DNA of 64,000 nucleotides from Streptomyces caniferus (GTDB taxonomy: Bacteria; Actinomycetota; Actinomycetes; Streptomycetales; Streptomycetaceae), in the NCBI RefSeq assembly GCF_009811555.1, contig NZ_BLIN01000005.1:682001-746000 (forward strand). The letters run 5' to 3'. The notes under the pieces were generated by a model. The model ran no database searches. It saw nothing but the letters and a program-made list of their open reading frames with translations, and was not told where the DNA came from. Of this stretch, positions 30,101 through 40,597 are shown in pieces. Made by a program: the position numbers and the translations under genes. The number at the start of each line of letters is the position of its first letter. Within the stretch, counting starts at the first letter, position 1.

Positions 30101-33100
30101 GGGTGACCGGCACGGTGACGCCGCTCTCCACCACCAGCAGCGGCTCGGGCACGTCCTGCCATACGACGCGTCCGCGCAGCACCGGGGTGCGGTCGGTCAC
30201 CTGCTGCCAGGCCGCGGCGAGGGCCTGCGGGTCGGGCACCCCGTCCAGGACGAAGGTGAGCTGCTGGAAGTAGACGCGTCGGTCGTCCTGGGAGAGCCGG
30301 TGGAAGAGCATGCCGGCCTGGGTGGGGGTGAGCGGGTGGATGTCCTCGACGGTGCTGCCGTCGCCCACCAGCCGGTCCACGGTGGGCTGGTCGAGCGCGG
30401 CCAGCGGGAAGTCGGAGGGGGTGCGGCCGCCGGCGCCGGGGCGGGCAGCGTGCCCGGCGATGTCGGCCAGCGCCCGGGCGAACTGCCCGGCCAGCCGGGT
30501 GACGGTCTCCTCGTGGTGGAGGTTCGCCGAGTAGAACCAGGTGAACTCCAGGGCGTCGCCGTCCAGTCGGCCGACGACCTCCAGGGCGTGCGGCCGCGGC
30601 GCGGCGGGGTCGGCGTCCAGCTCCAGTTCGCGGTGCGGACCGCGGTAGAGGCTGCCGTCACCGCCCGGGGTGCCGAACTGGCCGAGGTAGTTGAAGCTGA
30701 GGCCGGCGGCCGGGGCGCCGGGCAGGCCCTCCGGCCGGATCAGATGCCGCTGGACGCCGTAGCCGAGGCCGCGCCGGGGCACGGCGCGCAACTGCTCCTT
30801 GACCGACTTCAGCACGGTGCCCCAGTCGGCGTCCCGCGCCACGGCGAGGGCGACCGGGTAGCGGGTGGTGAACCAGCCGACGGTACGGCTCAGGTCCACA
30901 TCGGTGAAGAGTTCCTCCCGGCCGTGGCCCTCCAGGTCCACCGGGACCCGGTCGTGTCCGGTCCACTCGTGCAGCACCCGGCCCAGCGCGCTCAGCAGTA
31001 CGTCGTTGACCTGGGTGCGGAAGGCCTGCGGCAGGGTGTGCAGGAGGACGGAGGTGTCCGCCGGGGTGAGGCGCACGGTCACCGAGCGGGCCGAGGCATA
31101 GGTGTTGGCGCCGGTGAGGTCGGTCGGCAGCGCCGGGTCGCAGGTGCGGGCCAGCGCCGTCCAGTAGTCCGTCTCGTCCTGGAAGCCGCCCGTTTCGGCG
31201 TGCGCCGTCAGCCGTCGCGCCCAGTGGCGCAGTGGAGAGGACTTCGGCGGCAGCGCGGTGTCCGCTCCCCCGCGGCGGGTGCGGTAGGCCCGGTCCAGGT
31301 CCTCCAGCAGGAGCCGCCAGGAGACGCCGTCGACCACCAGGTGGTGGACGGCCAGGTGCAGGACGGGCGGCAGACCGGTGCCCCGGTCGTGGAGCACGGC
31401 GCGCAGCAGGGGGCCGTGGCGCAGGTCGAACGGCCCGAGGTGCGGTGCGTCGCCGTCGGGGCCGGTGTGGCGGTGCAGCGCGAAGCCGGGTGCGTCGGCG
31501 TCGATGTGCTGGCGCCACCGGCCGTCGCCGTCCGGTACGAAGCGCGAGCGCAGGGCGTCGTGGTGGGCGAGCACGTCGTGCAGGGCGGCTTCCAGCGCCG
31601 TGGCGTCCAGGTCGTCGGCCAGCTCGACGGACATCGTCTGGGCGAAGTGACCGGCCCGCTCCGGATCACTTTCGAACAGCCAGTGCTGAATGGGCGTCAG
31701 CGGTGCGGGGCCGGTGGCCTCCGTCGCGGGCCCCGGGCCCGGGGCCGGCTGCCCGGCGGCGTCCACGCACTGCGCGAGGGCGGCGACGGTCTGGTGCCGG
31801 TAGACGTCGCGCGAGGTGACGGCCAGGCCTGCCTGCCGCGCCTGGGCGACCACCTGGATGCTGAGGATCGAGTCCCCGCCCAGCGAGAAGAAGTTGTCGT
31901 CGACGCCGACCCGCTCGGCCCGCAGGACGTCGGCCCACACGGTGGCGAGCGCCCGCTCGGTGGCGGTGCGCGGCGCGACGTAGTCCGTCGTCCCGGCGGT
32001 CGTCCAGTCCGGGGCGGGCAGCCGGCCGCGGTCCAGCTTGCCGTTGGGGTTGAGCGGCATCGCGTCCAGGACGACGACCGAGACGGGCACCATGTAGTCG
32101 GGCACACTGCGGCCCAGCAGCCGGCGTATCGCGCCCGGCACGAGCTCCGCCCCGGGCGCCGGGACGACATAGCCGATCAGGCGCTTGTGGCCGCCGCTCT
32201 CCCGGGTGGTGGCGGCCGCCTGGGCCACCCCCGCGCAGCGCAGCAGCGCCTCCTCGACCTCGCCCAGCTCGATGCGGAAGCCCCGCACCTTTACCTGCTG
32301 GTCGGCCCGGCCCAGGTACTCCAGCTCGCCGTCGGTGGTCCACCGCACCAGGTCGCCGGTGCGGTACATCCGGCTGCCCGGCCCGGCAAAGGGGTCGGCG
32401 ACGAACCGGGTGGCGGTCAGGCCGGGGCGCTTGAGGTATCCCCGGGCCAGGCCTCCTCCGCCGAGGTACAACTCGCCCGTCACGCCCGGCGGTTGCGGAC
32501 GCAGCATGCGGTCCAGGACGTAGCAGCGGGTCCGGGCGACGGGCCGGCCGATCGGCGGGGCCTGCTCCGGCGTGTCCTCGTCGGCGAACCATGCCGTGGC
32601 GTACACGGTGGCCTCGGTCGGGCCGTAGATGTTGGCGACCTGGGAGGACGGCATGGTCTCCCGGATCTCCCGTACGGTCTGCGCGGGCAGCGCCTCGCCC
32701 GCCAGGACCACGGTGTCGGCCGTGACGGTGCCGGCGTCCCGGGTGAGCAGCCGGGAGACCACCGACGGCACCCCGCTGAGGAGACCGGCCTGCCGCGGCG
32801 CGGTGCCCGGCCGGTCGGCGAGGGCCGGCAGGTCGGCCACCACTTCGATGCTGCCGCCGGACAGCAACGGGCAGAGGAGTTCGAAGACGGAGACGTCGAA
32901 GTTGAGCGAGGTGGAGGCCACCACGTGCGTCAGCCGCTCCGGGCCGAACTGTGCTCCCGCCCAGGCGGCCAGGTCGGCCACGCTGCGGTGGGTGACCACC
33001 ACCCCCTTGGGGCGGCCGGTCGAGCCGGACGTGTAGATGACGTACGCGGGGTGGCCGGGGTCCAGCGGCCGGGCCCGTTCGGCGTCGGTGAGGTCGTCCT

Positions 33101-36100
33101 CCACCGGCCCGGCCGTCTCGGCCACGGTCAGCGGATCGTCCAGGAGGAGCCGCTCGACGCCCTCGGGCAGGCAGCCCGCCGTGTCCCGGGTGGTCAGCAC
33201 GAGGGCCGGCTCGGCGTCGGTGAGCATGAAGCGGATGCGCTCGGCCGGATAGCCGGGGTCCACCGGCAGATACCCGGCGCCCGCCTTGAGCACCGCCCAC
33301 AGGACCGGCACCAGGTCGGCCGAGCGCGGCAGGGCCAGCGCCACCAGGTCCTCGGGGCCCACCCCGCGGCGGGCCAGCAGCCGGGCGAGGCGGTTGGCCC
33401 GCCGGTTCACCTCGTCGTAGGTGAGTTGGGTGTCCCCGCAGACGACGGCGGTCCGCTCGGGAGTGCGGGCGGTCTGCGCCTCCAGGAGCTCGGGCAGGGT
33501 GGTGTCCGGGCCGTCCTGCTGCGGGGCGTTCCAGGCGTCGAGCATGGTGCGGCGCTCGTCGTCCGTCAGCAGCGGCAGTTCGTCGACGGTCCGGTGCGGC
33601 CCGTCCGCCATCCCGTCCAGCAGGAGGTGCAGCTGACGGCTCATCCGGGCCACGGTCCGGGCGTCGAACAGGTCGGTGTTGTACTCGACGGTCAGCCCGA
33701 ACGACCCGTCGCCGCGCGGCAGGAACTCCAGGACCAAGTCGAACCGTGCGGCCGGACGCGGCAGCGGATGCTCCTCGATCCGTACGCCACCGGCCTCCTG
33801 CGGGTGCACCATGGCGGTCTGCTGGACGACGAGAACCTGCACCAGCGGGGTGCGGCTGGGGTCGCGCGGCGGGGCCAGCTCCTCGACGACCCGGTCGAAC
33901 GGCACGCTGTCGTGGCTGAAGGCGTCCAGCAGCGTGGCCCGCACGGTGTCCAGGAACCGGTCGACGGTGGCGTTGCCGTCGACGTCGCTGCGCAGCACCA
34001 GGGTGTTGACGAAGAAGCCGGTCACCTCCTCCAGCTCCCGGCGGCTGCGTCCGTTGGTGACGGTGCCGAACGCGATGTCGCGCTGGCCGGTGTAGCGGGA
34101 GAACAGCACCGCGGCCGCCCCGGCGAACAGGGTGAACACGGTCGTGCCCTTGGACCGGGCGAGCGCGCCGAGGCGTTCGGCCAGGTCGGCCGGGAGGTCG
34201 TGGCGGTGCGCCGCGCCGGACGTGGTGCGCACCGGCGGCCGGGGCCGGTCCGTGGGCAGGTCCAGCTGCGGTGTCCCGGCGAGGTGCCGCTTCCAGTACA
34301 CGAGGTCGTCGGCGTGCTGGGCCGGGGCGGCGTGGGTGCCCTCCCACACGGCGAAGTCGGGGTACTGGAGGACTGGTTCTCCCAGGCCGTCCGGGCTCCC
34401 GTCCGCCTCGGAGGCGTACAGCGCGGCCAGTTCACGGACCAGCACGCCGACCGACCAGCCGTCGGTGACGATGTGGTGCTGGGCCAGGAGCAGCACATGC
34501 GCGTCGTCGGCGAGCCGGATCAGCAGGGCCCGGGTGAGCGGGCCCGTCCCCAGGTCGTAGGGGCTCTCCAGCTCCTCGACCAGCAGGCGCTCGACCTCCG
34601 CGTCATGGCGGTCCGCAGGGAGGGCGCCGAGGTCGACGGTGCGCAACGGCACGGCGGCGGTGTCGTCGACCCGTTGCACACCGCGCCCGTCCACCGTGGT
34701 GAAGGTGGTGCGCAGGGAGTCGTGGCGCGCGGCGAGCCGGTCCAGGGCGCGGCGCAGCGCCCCGGCGTCCAGCGGGCCGCCCAGGCGCACCCCGACCCCG
34801 GTGTTGTACTCGCTGTCGCCGGCCGTGAGGTCGTCCAGGAACCACAGTCGTTGCTGCGCACCGGACAGCGGCAGCGGCCGGTCGCGCGGGACCGGGGTGA
34901 CCGGCGGCGCCGGGTCGGCGGTGTCCGGGTCGCCGAGGAGCGACACCAGACCGGCGATCGTCCGGGCGGTGAACAGGTCGCGTACGGACAGCCGGTCGCC
35001 GAGTTCCTCCCGGATGCGGGACAGCACCCGCACGGCGAGGACGGAGTCGCCGCCGAGCTCGAAGAAGTCGTCGCCGGTGCCGACGGTGCTCACCGACAGC
35101 ACCTCCGACCAGATGCCGGCGAGGGTCCGCTCGGCGGGGGTCCGGGGGGCGATGTGGCCCTGCTCCGGGGCGCGGGCCGGGTCGGGTGCGGGGAGCGCAC
35201 GCCGGTCGATCTTGTGCTGCGCGGTCAGCGGGAACGCGTCGAGGACGACGACGGCGGAGGGCACCATATGGGCCGGCAGACTGCGGGAGACCGCGGCGCG
35301 CAGCTCCGCGGGCTGCGGGGGCCGGACCGGTTCGCCCGGGGTGACGTAGGCGACGAGCCGCTGCCGTCCGGGCTCGTCCTCGCGCACGATGACCACCGCT
35401 TCGGCGACGCGGGGGTGGCGCGCCAACGCCGCCTCGATCTCCCCGGGTTCGATGCGGAAGCCGCGCACCTTCACCTGCCGGTCGGCCCGTCCGAGGAATT
35501 CCAGTTCGCCGTCGGAGGTCCAGCGGGCCAGGTCTCCGGTGCGGTAGAGCCGGGTGCCGGGCGGCCCGTACGGACTGGCCACGAACCGTGCGGCGGTCAG
35601 ACCCGGCCGGTCGAGGTAGCCGCGCGCCACTCCGGCGCCGCCCACGTACAGTTCACCGCCGGTCCCCGCCGGCACCGGTCGCATCGCCGCGTCCAGCACA
35701 TGGACCTGGGTGTGCGGCAGCGGTCTGCCGATAGACGGCGTGCCGCCGCCCACGGCCAGCGGCCCGGTCCAGGAGGCGACCACCGTGGCCTCGGTGGGGC
35801 CGTAGGAGTTGATCAGCCGGCGTCCGGTCGCCCAGCGGTCGACCAGCTCCGCCGGGCAGGCCTCGGCCCCCACGATCAGGGTCCGCAGGTCGGGCAGTGC
35901 GTTGCCGGCCGACGGGGCGGGCACGGTCGCGAGCGCGGCCGGCGGGATGAGCGCGTGGGTGATGCGGTGTTCCGCCAGGACGGCCGCGAGTTCCTCGCCC
36001 AGCCACGGCCCGTCCGGCGGCACGACGAGGGTCGCCCCCGAGAGCAGGGAGATGCACAGCTCCAGGACGGAGGCGTCGAAGCTCGGGGAGGAGAACTGCA

Positions 36101-36728
36101 GGACACGGGCGCCCGGTGCGACGTCGTACTGGGCGGCGGCCGCCGCGGCGAAGGCGCCCAGGCCCGTGTGGGGCACCGTCACCCCCTTGGGGGTTCCGGT
36201 GGACCCCGAGGTGTAGATGACGTACGCGGGGTGCTCGGCACACAGCGGCGCGAGCCGGTCGGAGTCCCGCGGCGCCCGGTCCGGCCCCGTGGCGGGCCGG
36301 GTCTGCGCCGGGTCGTCGAGCACGACCGCCGGCCGGGCGTCGGACAGCATCAGGCTCCGGCGTGCGGCCGGGTACGCCGGGTCGACCGGCAGGAACGCCC
36401 CGCCCGCTTTGGCCACGGCGATTTCCGCGATGACGAGTTCGGCCGAGCGGGGCAGGACGACGGCCACCGTCCGCTCCGGCCCCACCCCGCGTGCGATGAG
36501 GTCGTGTGCGAGACGGTTGGCCAGCCGGTCGAGCTCGCGGTAGGTCCAGGTCCGCCGGCCGTCCGTCACCGCGGGGGCGTCCGGGGTGCGGGCCACCCAT
36601 GCGGCGAAGAGATCCCCGAGCGGTGTGCCGGGCCCGGGACGCACCGGACCGGACTCGGGGGCCGGGGGGACGGTCCGGTCCTGCGTCGGTGCGGACTCCG
36701 GTGCTGAACTCTGGTGCTGGTCCGTCAT
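18102..36728 (-). CDS. Non-ribosomal peptide synthetase, modules 1-5 (A-T initiation, then four elongation modules)
   Basis: First megasynthase, 6,208 residues. It activates five amino acids and builds a thioester-bound pentapeptide. Domains by core motif (approximate residue): A1 (175), T1 GGDSVLAVR (559), C2 HHIVTDGWS (751), A2 (1234), T2 (1619), E2 [10 protein letters not shown] (1797), C3 HHLVLDGWS (2268), A3 (2746), T3 (3129), E3 (3319), C4 HHVLLDGWS (3786), A4 (4263), T4 (4644), E4 [10 protein letters not shown] (4838), C5 HHVLLDGWS (5303), A5 (5763), T5 GGDSLRSLL (6149). There is no starter C domain or acyl-ligase before A1, so the product should start with a free amine. Hand-read codes, assuming the final Lys: A1 and A5 DALLIGSVVK, A2 and A4 DVFSVAIVYK, A3 DAYWWGGTFK (Val-like). 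Residues 2-4 should be D. The C-terminus ends in an acidic helix ([15 protein letters not shown]) that suits docking to the basic N-terminus of the next synthetase. ATG 36728 has AGAAGGA nine bases upstream. The substrate for codes DALLIGSVVK and DVFSVAIVYK is not resolved. Confidence 0.98.
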   Translation of the reverse strand: MTDQHQSSAPESAPTQDRTVPPAPESGPVRPGPGTPLGDLFAAWVARTPDAPAVTDGRRTWTYRELDRLANRLAHDLIARGVGPERTVAVVLPRSAELVIAEIAVAKAGGAFLPVDPAYPAARRSLMLSDARPAVVLDDPAQTRPATGPDRAPRDSDRLAPLCAEHPAYVIYTSGSTGTPKGVTVPHTGLGAFAAAAAAQYDVAPGARVLQFSSPSFDASVLELCISLLSGATLVVPPDGPWLGEELAAVLAEHRITHALIPPAALATVPAPSAGNALPDLRTLIVGAEACPAELVDRWATGRRLINSYGPTEATVVASWTGPLAVGGGTPSIGRPLPHTQVHVLDAAMRPVPAGTGGELYVGGAGVARGYLDRPGLTAARFVASPYGPPGTRLYRTGDLARWTSDGELEFLGRADRQVKVRGFRIEPGEIEAALARHPRVAEAVVIVREDEPGRQRLVAYVTPGEPVRPPQPAELRAAVSRSLPAHMVPSAVVVLDAFPLTAQHKIDRRALPAPDPARAPEQGHIAPRTPAERTLAGIWSEVLSVSTVGTGDDFFELGGDSVLAVRVLSRIREELGDRLSVRDLFTARTIAGLVSLLGDPDTADPAPPVTPVPRDRPLPLSGAQQRLWFLDDLTAGDSEYNTGVGVRLGGPLDAGALRRALDRLAARHDSLRTTFTTVDGRGVQRVDDTAAVPLRTVDLGALPADRHDAEVERLLVEELESPYDLGTGPLTRALLIRLADDAHVLLLAQHHIVTDGWSVGVLVRELAALYASEADGSPDGLGEPVLQYPDFAVWEGTHAAPAQHADDLVYWKRHLAGTPQLDLPTDRPRPPVRTTSGAAHRHDLPADLAERLGALARSKGTTVFTLFAGAAAVLFSRYTGQRDIAFGTVTNGRSRRELEEVTGFFVNTLVLRSDVDGNATVDRFLDTVRATLLDAFSHDSVPFDRVVEELAPPRDPSRTPLVQVLVVQQTAMVHPQEAGGVRIEEHPLPRPAARFDLVLEFLPRGDGSFGLTVEYNTDLFDARTVARMSRQLHLLLDGMADGPHRTVDELPLLTDDERRTMLDAWNAPQQDGPDTTLPELLEAQTARTPERTAVVCGDTQLTYDEVNRRANRLARLLARRGVGPEDLVALALPRSADLVPVLWAVLKAGAGYLPVDPGYPAERIRFMLTDAEPALVLTTRDTAGCLPEGVERLLLDDPLTVAETAGPVEDDLTDAERARPLDPGHPAYVIYTSGSTGRPKGVVVTHRSVADLAAWAGAQFGPERLTHVVASTSLNFDVSVFELLCPLLSGGSIEVVADLPALADRPGTAPRQAGLLSGVPSVVSRLLTRDAGTVTADTVVLAGEALPAQTVREIRETMPSSQVANIYGPTEATVYATAWFADEDTPEQAPPIGRPVARTRCYVLDRMLRPQPPGVTGELYLGGGGLARGYLKRPGLTATRFVADPFAGPGSRMYRTGDLVRWTTDGELEYLGRADQQVKVRGFRIELGEVEEALLRCAGVAQAAATTRESGGHKRLIGYVVPAPGAELVPGAIRRLLGRSVPDYMVPVSVVVLDAMPLNPNGKLDRGRLPAPDWTTAGTTDYVAPRTATERALATVWADVLRAERVGVDDNFFSLGGDSILSIQVVAQARQAGLAVTSRDVYRHQTVAALAQCVDAAGQPAPGPGPATEATGPAPLTPIQHWLFESDPERAGHFAQTMSVELADDLDATALEAALHDVLAHHDALRSRFVPDGDGRWRQHIDADAPGFALHRHTGPDGDAPHLGPFDLRHGPLLRAVLHDRGTGLPPVLHLAVHHLVVDGVSWRLLLEDLDRAYRTRRGGADTALPPKSSPLRHWARRLTAHAETGGFQDETDYWTALARTCDPALPTDLTGANTYASARSVTVRLTPADTSVLLHTLPQAFRTQVNDVLLSALGRVLHEWTGHDRVPVDLEGHGREELFTDVDLSRTVGWFTTRYPVALAVARDADWGTVLKSVKEQLRAVPRRGLGYGVQRHLIRPEGLPGAPAAGLSFNYLGQFGTPGGDGSLYRGPHRELELDADPAAPRPHALEVVGRLDGDALEFTWFYSANLHHEETVTRLAGQFARALADIAGHAARPGAGGRTPSDFPLAALDQPTVDRLVGDGSTVEDIHPLTPTQAGMLFHRLSQDDRRVYFQQLTFVLDGVPDPQALAAAWQQVTDRTPVLRGRVVWQDVPEPLLVVESGVTVPVTQLDWRALSDDERRTELQELLESDRRRGIDLDTAPLLRLVLARRSDTEVQVVWSFHHLVLDGWSLFQVLSDVFRCHAALRGRAAGDDAPADAGLPGRRPFRDYVAWLQDRDWAQAEAHWQARLDGWSEPTALPFDREPRETHRAESTEAVRISLPAATTRRLDHLAKDAGLTMNTLVQGAWALLLARQTGRSDVVFGTTVSGRPPELPGVEAMNGLFIATVPTRLTVPADGTLTAWLRRVQEIQTDDRRFDFVPLARLKAFSDLPERVGLFDSIVVFENYPVGDDLAAAHGLRLSGLDGIETTNYPLSLVAYPGPELALRLGYDPELFDAATVERMGEYLTVLLEGMAADGGRPPARLPVLGAARRRQVVEEWNDTATTLPEGTVAELFAAQVRRTPDATALDAGDTRLTYRELDARTDALARRLAGLGVRPETPVGVLMDRSAALVVAQLALVKAGGVYVPLDGRAPRERLRQVLAETTAGLVLTDAAWEETARAAAPGGRTLQVTDAPAGPVAPEGTPLPVLHPDNALYLMFTSGSTGRPKGVAVRHRDVVALAFDRAFDGHDRVLVHSPQAFDAATYELWVPLLRGGRAVLAPPADVDAATVRRAVTEQGVTCLWLTAGLFRLLAQEDPECLRGAREVWTGGEAVPGAAVRRVLDACPGLTVVDGYGPTETTTFATRRPFRSGDPLPAALPIGRPLDNTRVYVLDDALQPQPPGIPGELYLAGAGLARGYSGRPGATAERYLADPFGPAGTRMYRTGDIVRWSADGELHFVGRADDQIKIRGFRVEPAEIEAVLTRHAAVGEAVVTVPADGGRKRLVAYLVPAPDATVPQADELRAALAAELPDYMLPAAFVTLDALPLTGNGKVDRRRLPAPDWSAATAGEHLAPRTEAERILAEIWCALLGVDRVGVEDNFFMLGGDSILSIQVVSRARRAGLTLTPRDLFRHPTIAALAAATGATTTVSGTGPVTGDVPLLPIQHWFLDAGPERPGYFNQSLVIELAEEPDPQALDRALNVLWTHHDALRARFAQRADGTWHQHCPAPDATAPQLLQVRDLAGRDEEECAAAVEAATTEAHAGFRLDAGPLLAAQLFTGARNQPPRLFLTVHHLVVDGVSWRVLLEDLESAYQQARTGEPSSPLARTTSVQEWARRLHAHTEAGAFDGERAHWNAVAAHSAAALPVDADGSNTIADLRSVTVRLDRQRTGDLLQKVPGVYRTQINDVLLTALGRVLADWTGERTVAVGLEGHGREDHLFDGVDLSRTVGWFTTLFPVALDVPAGDWAAALKSVKEQLRAVPGRGLGHGALRHLAGAAELAGAPQPRISFNYLGQFDWSGDGRLIRTVRGGLDGAAAPESVRPHLLDVVGRVEERCLELTWYYSSGVHHEETVTALATGMLTALEDIVAHCAEPDAGGRTPSDYPLARLDQAAVDRVAADGRAVEDIYPLTPMQAGMLFHSLMDPDSHTYFNQVQLVLSGVTDPVALATAWQQAADANPMLRTRLVWEETAEPLQVVQARATVPVTHHDWSGWDADASERALTALLAEDRAAGLDLAAAPLMRLALIKLSDDRVRLVWTFHHVLLDGWSAAQVFDEICERYAALTAGRRPEVPARPPFGSYLRWLAEQDSTQAERHWRTALAGFTSPTELPRDRKPLEAHRASSSGSVHVTLDEADSTRLRETAQRSGLTMNTVLQGAWGLLLSRYSNSDDVVFGTTVSGRPAALPGVESMVGLFINTLPTRVRVDGQRGLLDWLRDLQTAQSESRRYDFVSLTELQTWSEVPRGTGLFDSIVVFENYPFDSDALARHGLGIQQERDLEPTNYPLSVIVAPGERLTVALDYDPAAFDAATVERLGTCLRVLLTEMAADPDRRLGDLPLLTTGERGRILREFGGDVATRPRRVLPEVFEAQADRTPHATAVLSGTDKLTYRELNERANRLARLLIASGAGPERFVALALPRTADLIVALLAVLKSGAGYLPVDPKYPAERVSFLFDDIGPDIVLTTAELAGRLPEGPATRIALDDPGTAPLLAAQSAADLGDGERAGALLPAHPAYVIHTSGSTGLPKGVVATHGSVVALADWAAGEFGGRGLSHVVASTSLNFDVSVFEIFSPLLSGGCVEIVSDLLALAERSAPWTASLLSAVPSALGQLLAEDTVHVTADTVVLAGEGLAARTVREVRAAVPGCRVANIYGPTEATVYATAWYCDPADPDRTPPIGSPVAGARAYVLDPHLRPVPVGVPGELYLAGTGVARGYFARPGLTARRFLADPFGPPGERMYRTGDLVRWDAEGQLEYLGRGDDQVKVRGFRIELGEVEAALARHPEVAEAAARVVETDGHKRLVGYVVTRGAAGADPAAVRAFLAQSLPDHLVPAVVVPLERLPLGATGKLDRRALPAPDWAAPAAGYVPPRTDAERVLAGIWAEVLGVERVGAEDNYFALGGDSILSIQIVSAARRAGLALTPRHLFVHQTVAALAAASGELSAVVSTAEQGPVVGEVPLTPVQHWLFDSVPDSPGHFTQALSFELAAEVDEGALRAALAAVLEHHDALRMGYETTGDGHWRQYSAAPGAAPALEVHDLAHLEPQDRTAELRRLTADLCAGFDLADGPLLTTALCHRGEQDRPVLLLAAHHLVVDAVSWRIILEDLDTAYRRVRAGGRAGLGPKTTSFRAWAQRLHDHTAAGGFDDELAYWSAPDGHTDLPTDRTGRNSADSEDTVTVRLDAEETRRLLQDVPDVYRTRINDVLLCALGRVLARWTGHDRVRIGLEGHGREEIFDDVDLSRTVGWFTTMFPVALDLPPHADLATALKSAKEGLRTLPGHGLGHGALRRLRTPAATGLPADPQIAFNYLGQQDWSASAGDGLLHAPYGALEGDMDRAADRPHLIDVVGLVADKRLEFTWSYSTNRHLRATVAELAEAMTAELREIVRHCAEPDAGGRTPSDFPLVRLDQDTVDRLVGDGRDVTDVYPLTPTQTGLVFHGLDEPDQGLYVEQATFVLDGVPDSRLLAAAWQQVVDRTPVLRSAVILHEVPVPLQTVHRSVALPVTELDWSGLSEERRDAELTRLLAEDRDRGLALDRAPLLRLTLVRLSPAEVRVVWTFHHVLLDGWSVFQVLSDVFSCHAALTRGTAPDLPDRRPFADYAAWLAAHDTAPAEAHWRTALAGLTAPTPLPYDRRPAPGAATRAGTWLSERLGERESAALQDFARRHHLTLNTVVQGVWGLLLARWSGEREVCFGTTVSGRPADLPGADAITGLFINTLPVRCDVDGGAAPADWLRGLQSAQADARGFDHVPLSDLRNWSELPAGTPLFESLVVFENYPINDTAATAHGLRVRDLHALEATNYPLTVVISPDTHLSVELGYDPRYFEESTARSLAAQLVHTLGALAAPDGATSVDGIDILPPDERDRLTGRSAPADETVPAATLAALVEAAVDRRPDAPAVTAPDLRLSFAQLEARANRLAHHLLTRGAGPGDLVALVLPRSADMVVAQLATAKTGAAYLPVDPGYPAERIALMLRDAAPAVTLEADEVHDLLAAEDDAAPAHRPTDRDRVRPLALDDPAYVIYTSGSTGTPKGVVVTHRGLAGFAATEADHYQVRPGDRVLAFATPSFDASVLELCMALPAGARLVVPPPGPLLGEQLAEVLRREGITHTLLPPAALATVPPATAGTLPDLRTLIVGADACGADLVARWAPHHRMINSYGPTEATVVATWSGPLRPDGAAPPIGRPRPGSRVYVLDGRLRPVADGIAGELWISGPSLARGYLHRPGLTATRFVADPYGAPGDRMYRTGDLVRRDARGELHYLGRTDHQMKLHGHRIEAGEVEATLAGHPAVADAVVSVREDEPGTPRLVAHLLAAPDAEVPAGAELRAFAARTLPGHMVPSAFVVLERFPLTENGKTDRAALPAPGPDLHEPTAHVAPRTPTEQFLADVWSQALETTVGAEDDFFALGGDSLRSLLIASRANETFGVELTPRDVLTTRTVAALADLVEEHVLRELEDAARGNSDHNER

Positions 36729-36880
36729 GGAGGTCGGTCCTTCTCAGCGGGGACGGGGCGGTGCGGCAGGACATCGGGCAGCCCGGACGAGCGGTACCGG
36801 GCGGGAGCGGCCGGAGCGTTCGGACGAGCCGGGTGCGAAGGAGCGGGGAGTCGCACCGGCTGGTCCGCGGCGGGCCCGAT

Positions 36881-38236
36881 TCAGGCGGTGACGGTTCGGC
36901 GTGCCGTGCGGCCGGAGATCTGGAGGCGGTCGATGCCGCCGCTGTCCGGATCCCGTACGAAGCGTCCGCCGGGTACGCGGCGGCCGGTCGAGGGATCCAC
37001 CAGGTCACACGTCAGATCCGCGTAACAGACCAGCGGCGCGGGGGTGTCGCCGTTCACGGTCAGCGCGAGGGCGCCGTCGGCGTCCGCCGTGACCCGGTAC
37101 TCGACGGTTCCGTTGTGGTAGGTCCCGGCGCACTGGGGAAGCGCGACGGCACGGCCCCGTTCGAGCGGGCGCGCGGCCGAGGGGACCTGCACTCCGGTGA
37201 TCGGGGCGAGTTCCTCGGCCAGTTCGTGCCACAGGGCGGTGCCGTTGTTGGCGTTGCTGGTGAAGGCGACCACCGTGCCGCTGTCCGGTTCGGCCCGCAG
37301 ATGGCAGGAGGTGCCCTGGGCGTTGCCGTCGTGGCCGCACCACTGCTGGGTGCCCTGCTGGAAGAGCGCGAGGCCCAGGCCCCATGCGTCGGCCAGGACG
37401 CCCGGCGCGGCACCCGGTACGGGGCGGCGCATCTCCTCGGCGGCCTCGGGTGTGAGCACCGCGCGGGGGCCGCGTCCGATCACGGCCCGGCCCAGTGCCA
37501 CCAGGTCGAGCGCGCTCGCCAGCAGCGCACCCGCCGGGGCCTCCACCGGCGCCAGGGTCTGCTCCACCGGTCGCACCCGTCCCAGGCCGGCGTGCACGGA
37601 GTGGCCGCGGGCCACCGGACGCTTCGCGAGGGCATCGCCCAGGAACGCAGGAACGGTGTCCAGGGGTTCCAGGACCAGCGCCCGGACGGCGTCCTGCCAG
37701 GACATGCCGGTCACCGTCTCGATCAGGCGGCCGGCGGCGACGTACCCGGCGTTGGAGTAGGAGAAGCCGCTGCCGGGCGGGCACACCGAGTCCCGGCCTG
37801 AGCAGTGCGCGGACAGGTAGCGGGCGGGGGTCAGCGCCGCCGCGTCGTCGGAGTCGGGCCCGGTCGGCAGCCCCCCGGTGTGGCTGAGCAGTTGCCGTAC
37901 GGTCAGGTGCGGTGCCCGCCGCAGCTCCGGCACGTGCTCACCGACGAGATCGGTCAGCGCGAGGTCACCGTCGTCGGCCAGGAGCTGGACGACCGCGGCC
38001 GTGTAGGGCTTGGTGACGGAGCCCAGCGGCACCGCCGTGTCCACGGTGAACTGTTCGCCCGTGCTGACGTCCGCCTCGCCCGTCTGGACCGTGTACGTGA
38101 CCGAGTCGACCTGCACGGCGAGTTGGGCCCCGGGTACCTGGTGGGTACGCGCGAGGGTGTCCAGACGCTCTTGTAAGAGGCTTCGTATGTGGGTCGGCTG
38201 CCGGCTCGCGACCGGAGCACTCGAAGGATGCGGCAT
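36881..38236 (-). CDS. Penicillin-binding-protein-type thioesterase (stand-alone NRPS macrocyclase, SurE-like)
   Basis: Serine hydrolase of the class C beta-lactamase/PBP fold, about 451 residues. SxxK is present as GSVTK (Ser near residue 72), the Tyr motif as YSN (near 160), and the third motif as GHDGN. HTGG follows the first motif, as is usual in this superfamily. After the hydrolase domain come about 120 residues rich in beta-type sequence (CAGTYHNG onward), matching the lipocalin-like C-terminal domain of SurE-type enzymes. In surugamide, desotamide, ulleungmycin and mannopeptimycin clusters such proteins act in trans, releasing the peptide from a synthetase without a thioesterase domain and cyclising it head to tail. 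The position 152 bp upstream of the first NRPS gene on the same strand fits that job. A beta-lactamase or D-aminopeptidase role is less likely from context. I prefer ATG 38236 (GGGAG ten bases upstream); an in-frame GTG at 38266 has no clear binding site. Confidence 0.85.
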   Translation of the reverse strand: MPHPSSAPVASRQPTHIRSLLQERLDTLARTHQVPGAQLAVQVDSVTYTVQTGEADVSTGEQFTVDTAVPLGSVTKPYTAAVVQLLADDGDLALTDLVGEHVPELRRAPHLTVRQLLSHTGGLPTGPDSDDAAALTPARYLSAHCSGRDSVCPPGSGFSYSNAGYVAAGRLIETVTGMSWQDAVRALVLEPLDTVPAFLGDALAKRPVARGHSVHAGLGRVRPVEQTLAPVEAPAGALLASALDLVALGRAVIGRGPRAVLTPEAAEEMRRPVPGAAPGVLADAWGLGLALFQQGTQQWCGHDGNAQGTSCHLRAEPDSGTVVAFTSNANNGTALWHELAEELAPITGVQVPSAARPLERGRAVALPQCAGTYHNGTVEYRVTADADGALALTVNGDTPAPLVCYADLTCDLVDPSTGRRVPGGRFVRDPDSGGIDRLQISGRTARRTVTA

Positions 38237-38418
38237 GAGAAAGGAACTCCCGGAACTCGAACTCACGGGGAAATGACGCGCCTGCCTGCCGTGGCGGCAA
38301 CCCGCTCACGGCGTGGGCGAACCAGCCCCTGGGCCTGATCGCCGAGAACACCCGGCAACCGATCTCCTCGCGCGGGTCCGGCTCTTGGCACCGGGCCCGC
38401 TCTCCTCTGCGAACGGCG

Positions 38419-39627
38419 CTATGACCTCCGCACCTCCAACGGCAGACGACGCGCACTGACGATGACGGCCGGGTTCTGGAACTCGACCTCACGGCGGCTG
38501 GGGATCGTGATGCAGGAGAAGCGGTCCAGTAGTTGGCGCAGCGCGATGCGTGCTTCCATCCGGGCCAGGGGCGCGCCGAAGCAGAAGTGAATGCCGTGGC
38601 CGAAGGTCAGATGCGGGTTGGGGTCGCGCATCGCGTGGAAGGTGCCGGGATCGGTGAACCGGGCCGGGTCGCGGTTGGCGGCGGCCAGGTTGGCCATCAG
38701 GATGGATTCGGCGGGGATGGTCCTGCCGCCGAGTTCGACCTCACGGGTGGTGCGGCGGCCCAGTTCGGGGAACGGCGGCAGCCAGCGCAGTACTTCCTCG
38801 ATGGCGTCCGGCAGCCGGCCGGGGTCCGCGCGCACCTGGGCGGCGGCATCGGGGTACCGGTCGAAGCTGAGCACGGCGTTGCCGAGCAGGGCGGTGGTGG
38901 TGATGTGCCCGGCGACCAGCAGCAGGGCCACGAAGCCGACGATCTCCTGGTCCGCCAGGCGTACGCCGTCCACCTCGGCCTGCAGCAGCCTGCTGGTCAG
39001 GCCCTCGCCGGGGTGCTTCCGGTGGTGGCGTACGTGCTCGAGGATGTAGCCGTTCATCTCGCGGACGGTGGGCGCGATGGAGTCCAGCGCGCGCTCGATA
39101 TCGCTCATGTCCAGCGATTCGCCGATCTCGTCCCCGCCGAAGAGCGTCGCCGCCCACTCCTGGAACAGCCCGCGGTCACTGGCCGGCACCCCGAGCAGCT
39201 CGGCTATCACGAGGATGGGGAGCGGGTAGGCCAGCGCGTCCACCACGTCGAACCGGTCACGGTCCTCGACGGCGTCGAGGAGTTCGGCCGTGATGGCGTG
39301 GATCCTCGGTTCGAGTCCGGAGACGACGCGAGGGGTGAACGCCTGGCTGACGAGGGCGCGCAGCTTGCGGTGCTCCGGCGGGTCCATGCCGACGAAGTTG
39401 CCCTGGCGGAAGGTCTCGAAGTCGGGCTGGGTGGGGGTGAGACCGGAGAAGTCCGAGGAGTAGGTCGCCGGGTCGGCGAGCACCGCGGCCACACTGCGGT
39501 GGTCCAGAATCTGCCAGAGGTTCTGCCCCTCGTCATGGCGTACGGGATCGGCCTCGCTCAGGGCACTCCACCGGTCGACCAGATCGTCGAAGACGCAAGG
39601 TGCCTCTTTCAGTTCGTTGCTGGTCAC
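38419..39627 (-). CDS. Cytochrome P450, probable peptide-tailoring hydroxylase
   Basis: Soluble bacterial P450 of 402 residues, the normal length. The heme-binding loop reads FGHGIHFCFG, with the cysteine ligand near residue 347, and the ExxR motif is EEVLR near 277. The I-helix oxygen-activation motif reads AGHITT near 240, so the acidic residue of the usual AG(H/x)(D/E)TT is isoleucine here. The gene starts with GTG 39627 preceded by GGGAG at good spacing. It is the first gene of the minus-strand NRPS group, about 180 bp before the cyclase. In related clusters such P450s hydroxylate an amino acid tethered to the synthetase or tailor the finished peptide; which of these applies is not visible. 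No ferredoxin partner lies next to it. Confidence 0.93.
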   Translation of the reverse strand: MTSNELKEAPCVFDDLVDRWSALSEADPVRHDEGQNLWQILDHRSVAAVLADPATYSSDFSGLTPTQPDFETFRQGNFVGMDPPEHRKLRALVSQAFTPRVVSGLEPRIHAITAELLDAVEDRDRFDVVDALAYPLPILVIAELLGVPASDRGLFQEWAATLFGGDEIGESLDMSDIERALDSIAPTVREMNGYILEHVRHHRKHPGEGLTSRLLQAEVDGVRLADQEIVGFVALLLVAGHITTTALLGNAVLSFDRYPDAAAQVRADPGRLPDAIEEVLRWLPPFPELGRRTTREVELGGRTIPAESILMANLAAANRDPARFTDPGTFHAMRDPNPHLTFGHGIHFCFGAPLARMEARIALRQLLDRFSCITIPSRREVEFQNPAVIVSARRLPLEVRRS

Positions 39628-39957
39628 CGGTACTCCCTGAAGTGCGGGTCCGGGAGGCTTCGTTGCTCCCCGGCGGTTATGCGCTGGACTGTTCGGCGGC
39701 CATACCCCTCGAAATGACGGTCGCCGTGTGACACAACAGGCTTACTATCACAGCCGTTTCATGCCTTTGACTGTCTTCGGATTAATTTTGCACTGCCGAT
39801 GTACGAATGAGGGAAGCCAGGTTCCGGCGCACGCTATTTGCGATGTGTCGCGATATCCCAAAAAGGCATCCAGGACTCCCCGACGGCATGAACACCCAAG
39901 AAGAGGCGCCCACATGAACACCGGTTAAAGGCAGGCCGATATGGTGGACCACCGACC

Positions 39958-40012
39958 CCCGCGACGAATCGCGTACTCAAGCCCCCGAATCGGGGCTTCT
40001 TGTCGTCGCGGG
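39958..40012. terminator. Nested inverted repeat with terminator-like hairpin
   Basis: A perfect 10-bp inverted repeat (CCCGCGACGA at 39958-39967, TCGTCGCGGG at 40003-40012) encloses an inner 7-bp hairpin (AAGCCCC at 39979-39985, GGGGCTT at 39992-39998, six-base loop). The inner stem with its CTT end resembles an intrinsic terminator. The outer stem could make a longer structured RNA. It lies about 330 bp upstream of the P450 gene start. Confidence 0.55.
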
Positions 40013-40369
40013 CACGGCAGAACGGCTCTCACTGCTGGGTGATCAGCGTCGACAACGCCTGGAGGGTGCCGCGGGTGCGCTCAACGGCGACAGCAGCAAC
40101 AGAGCAGCCTTGGCGGTCGGCCGGAATGCCGCAGCGGACAGACCGCCGGCACCTTCCGGCCGGAGCCGGACGTGCAATTCCGCATGTCGAGCCCCTTCGC
40201 GCTCCATGATGTGAGCAATCGAGAACATGCCGACGGGCCCGCCTCACGACTCGATGAACCAGCCCGCGAAACCCCTCCCCGGCCATTCATCTTCGCCCGG
40301 ACATACGGCAGCGGAGCCGCCGTTGACCATCTCGTTACCACACATCCCCCACTGAAAACCCCTCACACA

Positions 40370-40381
40370 TGACACGTGTCA
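40370..40381. promoter_or_regulatory. 12-bp perfect palindrome TGACACGTGTCA, candidate operator
   Basis: The sequence is perfectly self-complementary and lies in the AT-richer non-coding region upstream of the NRPS operon. An 11-base copy (TGACACGTGTC) recurs upstream of the gas vesicle operon at 58400-58410, and both copies are preceded by CA. The regulator is unknown. Confidence 0.35.
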
Positions 40382-40543
40382 GGCATCCCCGCGCAAGTAA
40401 AGGTGGGCGATCCGCACACGAGCCACCGGCGCCCGAAAAGAGAACAAGAGAACCGTAAACACTACCGGCAGGTACAGTTTGATGTTGTCAGCGGGTCCGC
40501 GCCCCCGAGCGCTTTCACGCCAGTCCAGCTTGACCGACAGTCT

Positions 40544-40597
40544 TCACTCCCAGTCATACAATAGCAACCCCCTGCGGTTTGACTGAGAGTGATTTTT
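40544..40597 (+). terminator. Imperfect inverted repeat followed by a T-run
   Basis: Arms TCACTCCCAGTCA (40544-40556) and TGACTGAGAGTGA (40580-40592) pair at 12 of 13 positions, and the right arm is followed directly by TTTTTAT on the plus strand. The 23-base loop contains AACC/GGTT that could pair. This could be a rho-independent terminator for a plus-strand transcript, or a pair of operator half-sites. No transcript is identified. Confidence 0.35.

Noticed and set aside
36881..38236. Self-resistance beta-lactamase interpretation of the SxxK hydrolase
   Set aside because: The lipocalin-like tail and placement directly before a synthetase fit the cyclase family better; the lactamase reading is kept only as an alternative.
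39961..40060. tRNA or other known RNA gene at the nested inverted repeat
   Set aside because: No cloverleaf, T-arm or anticodon arrangement could be fitted.
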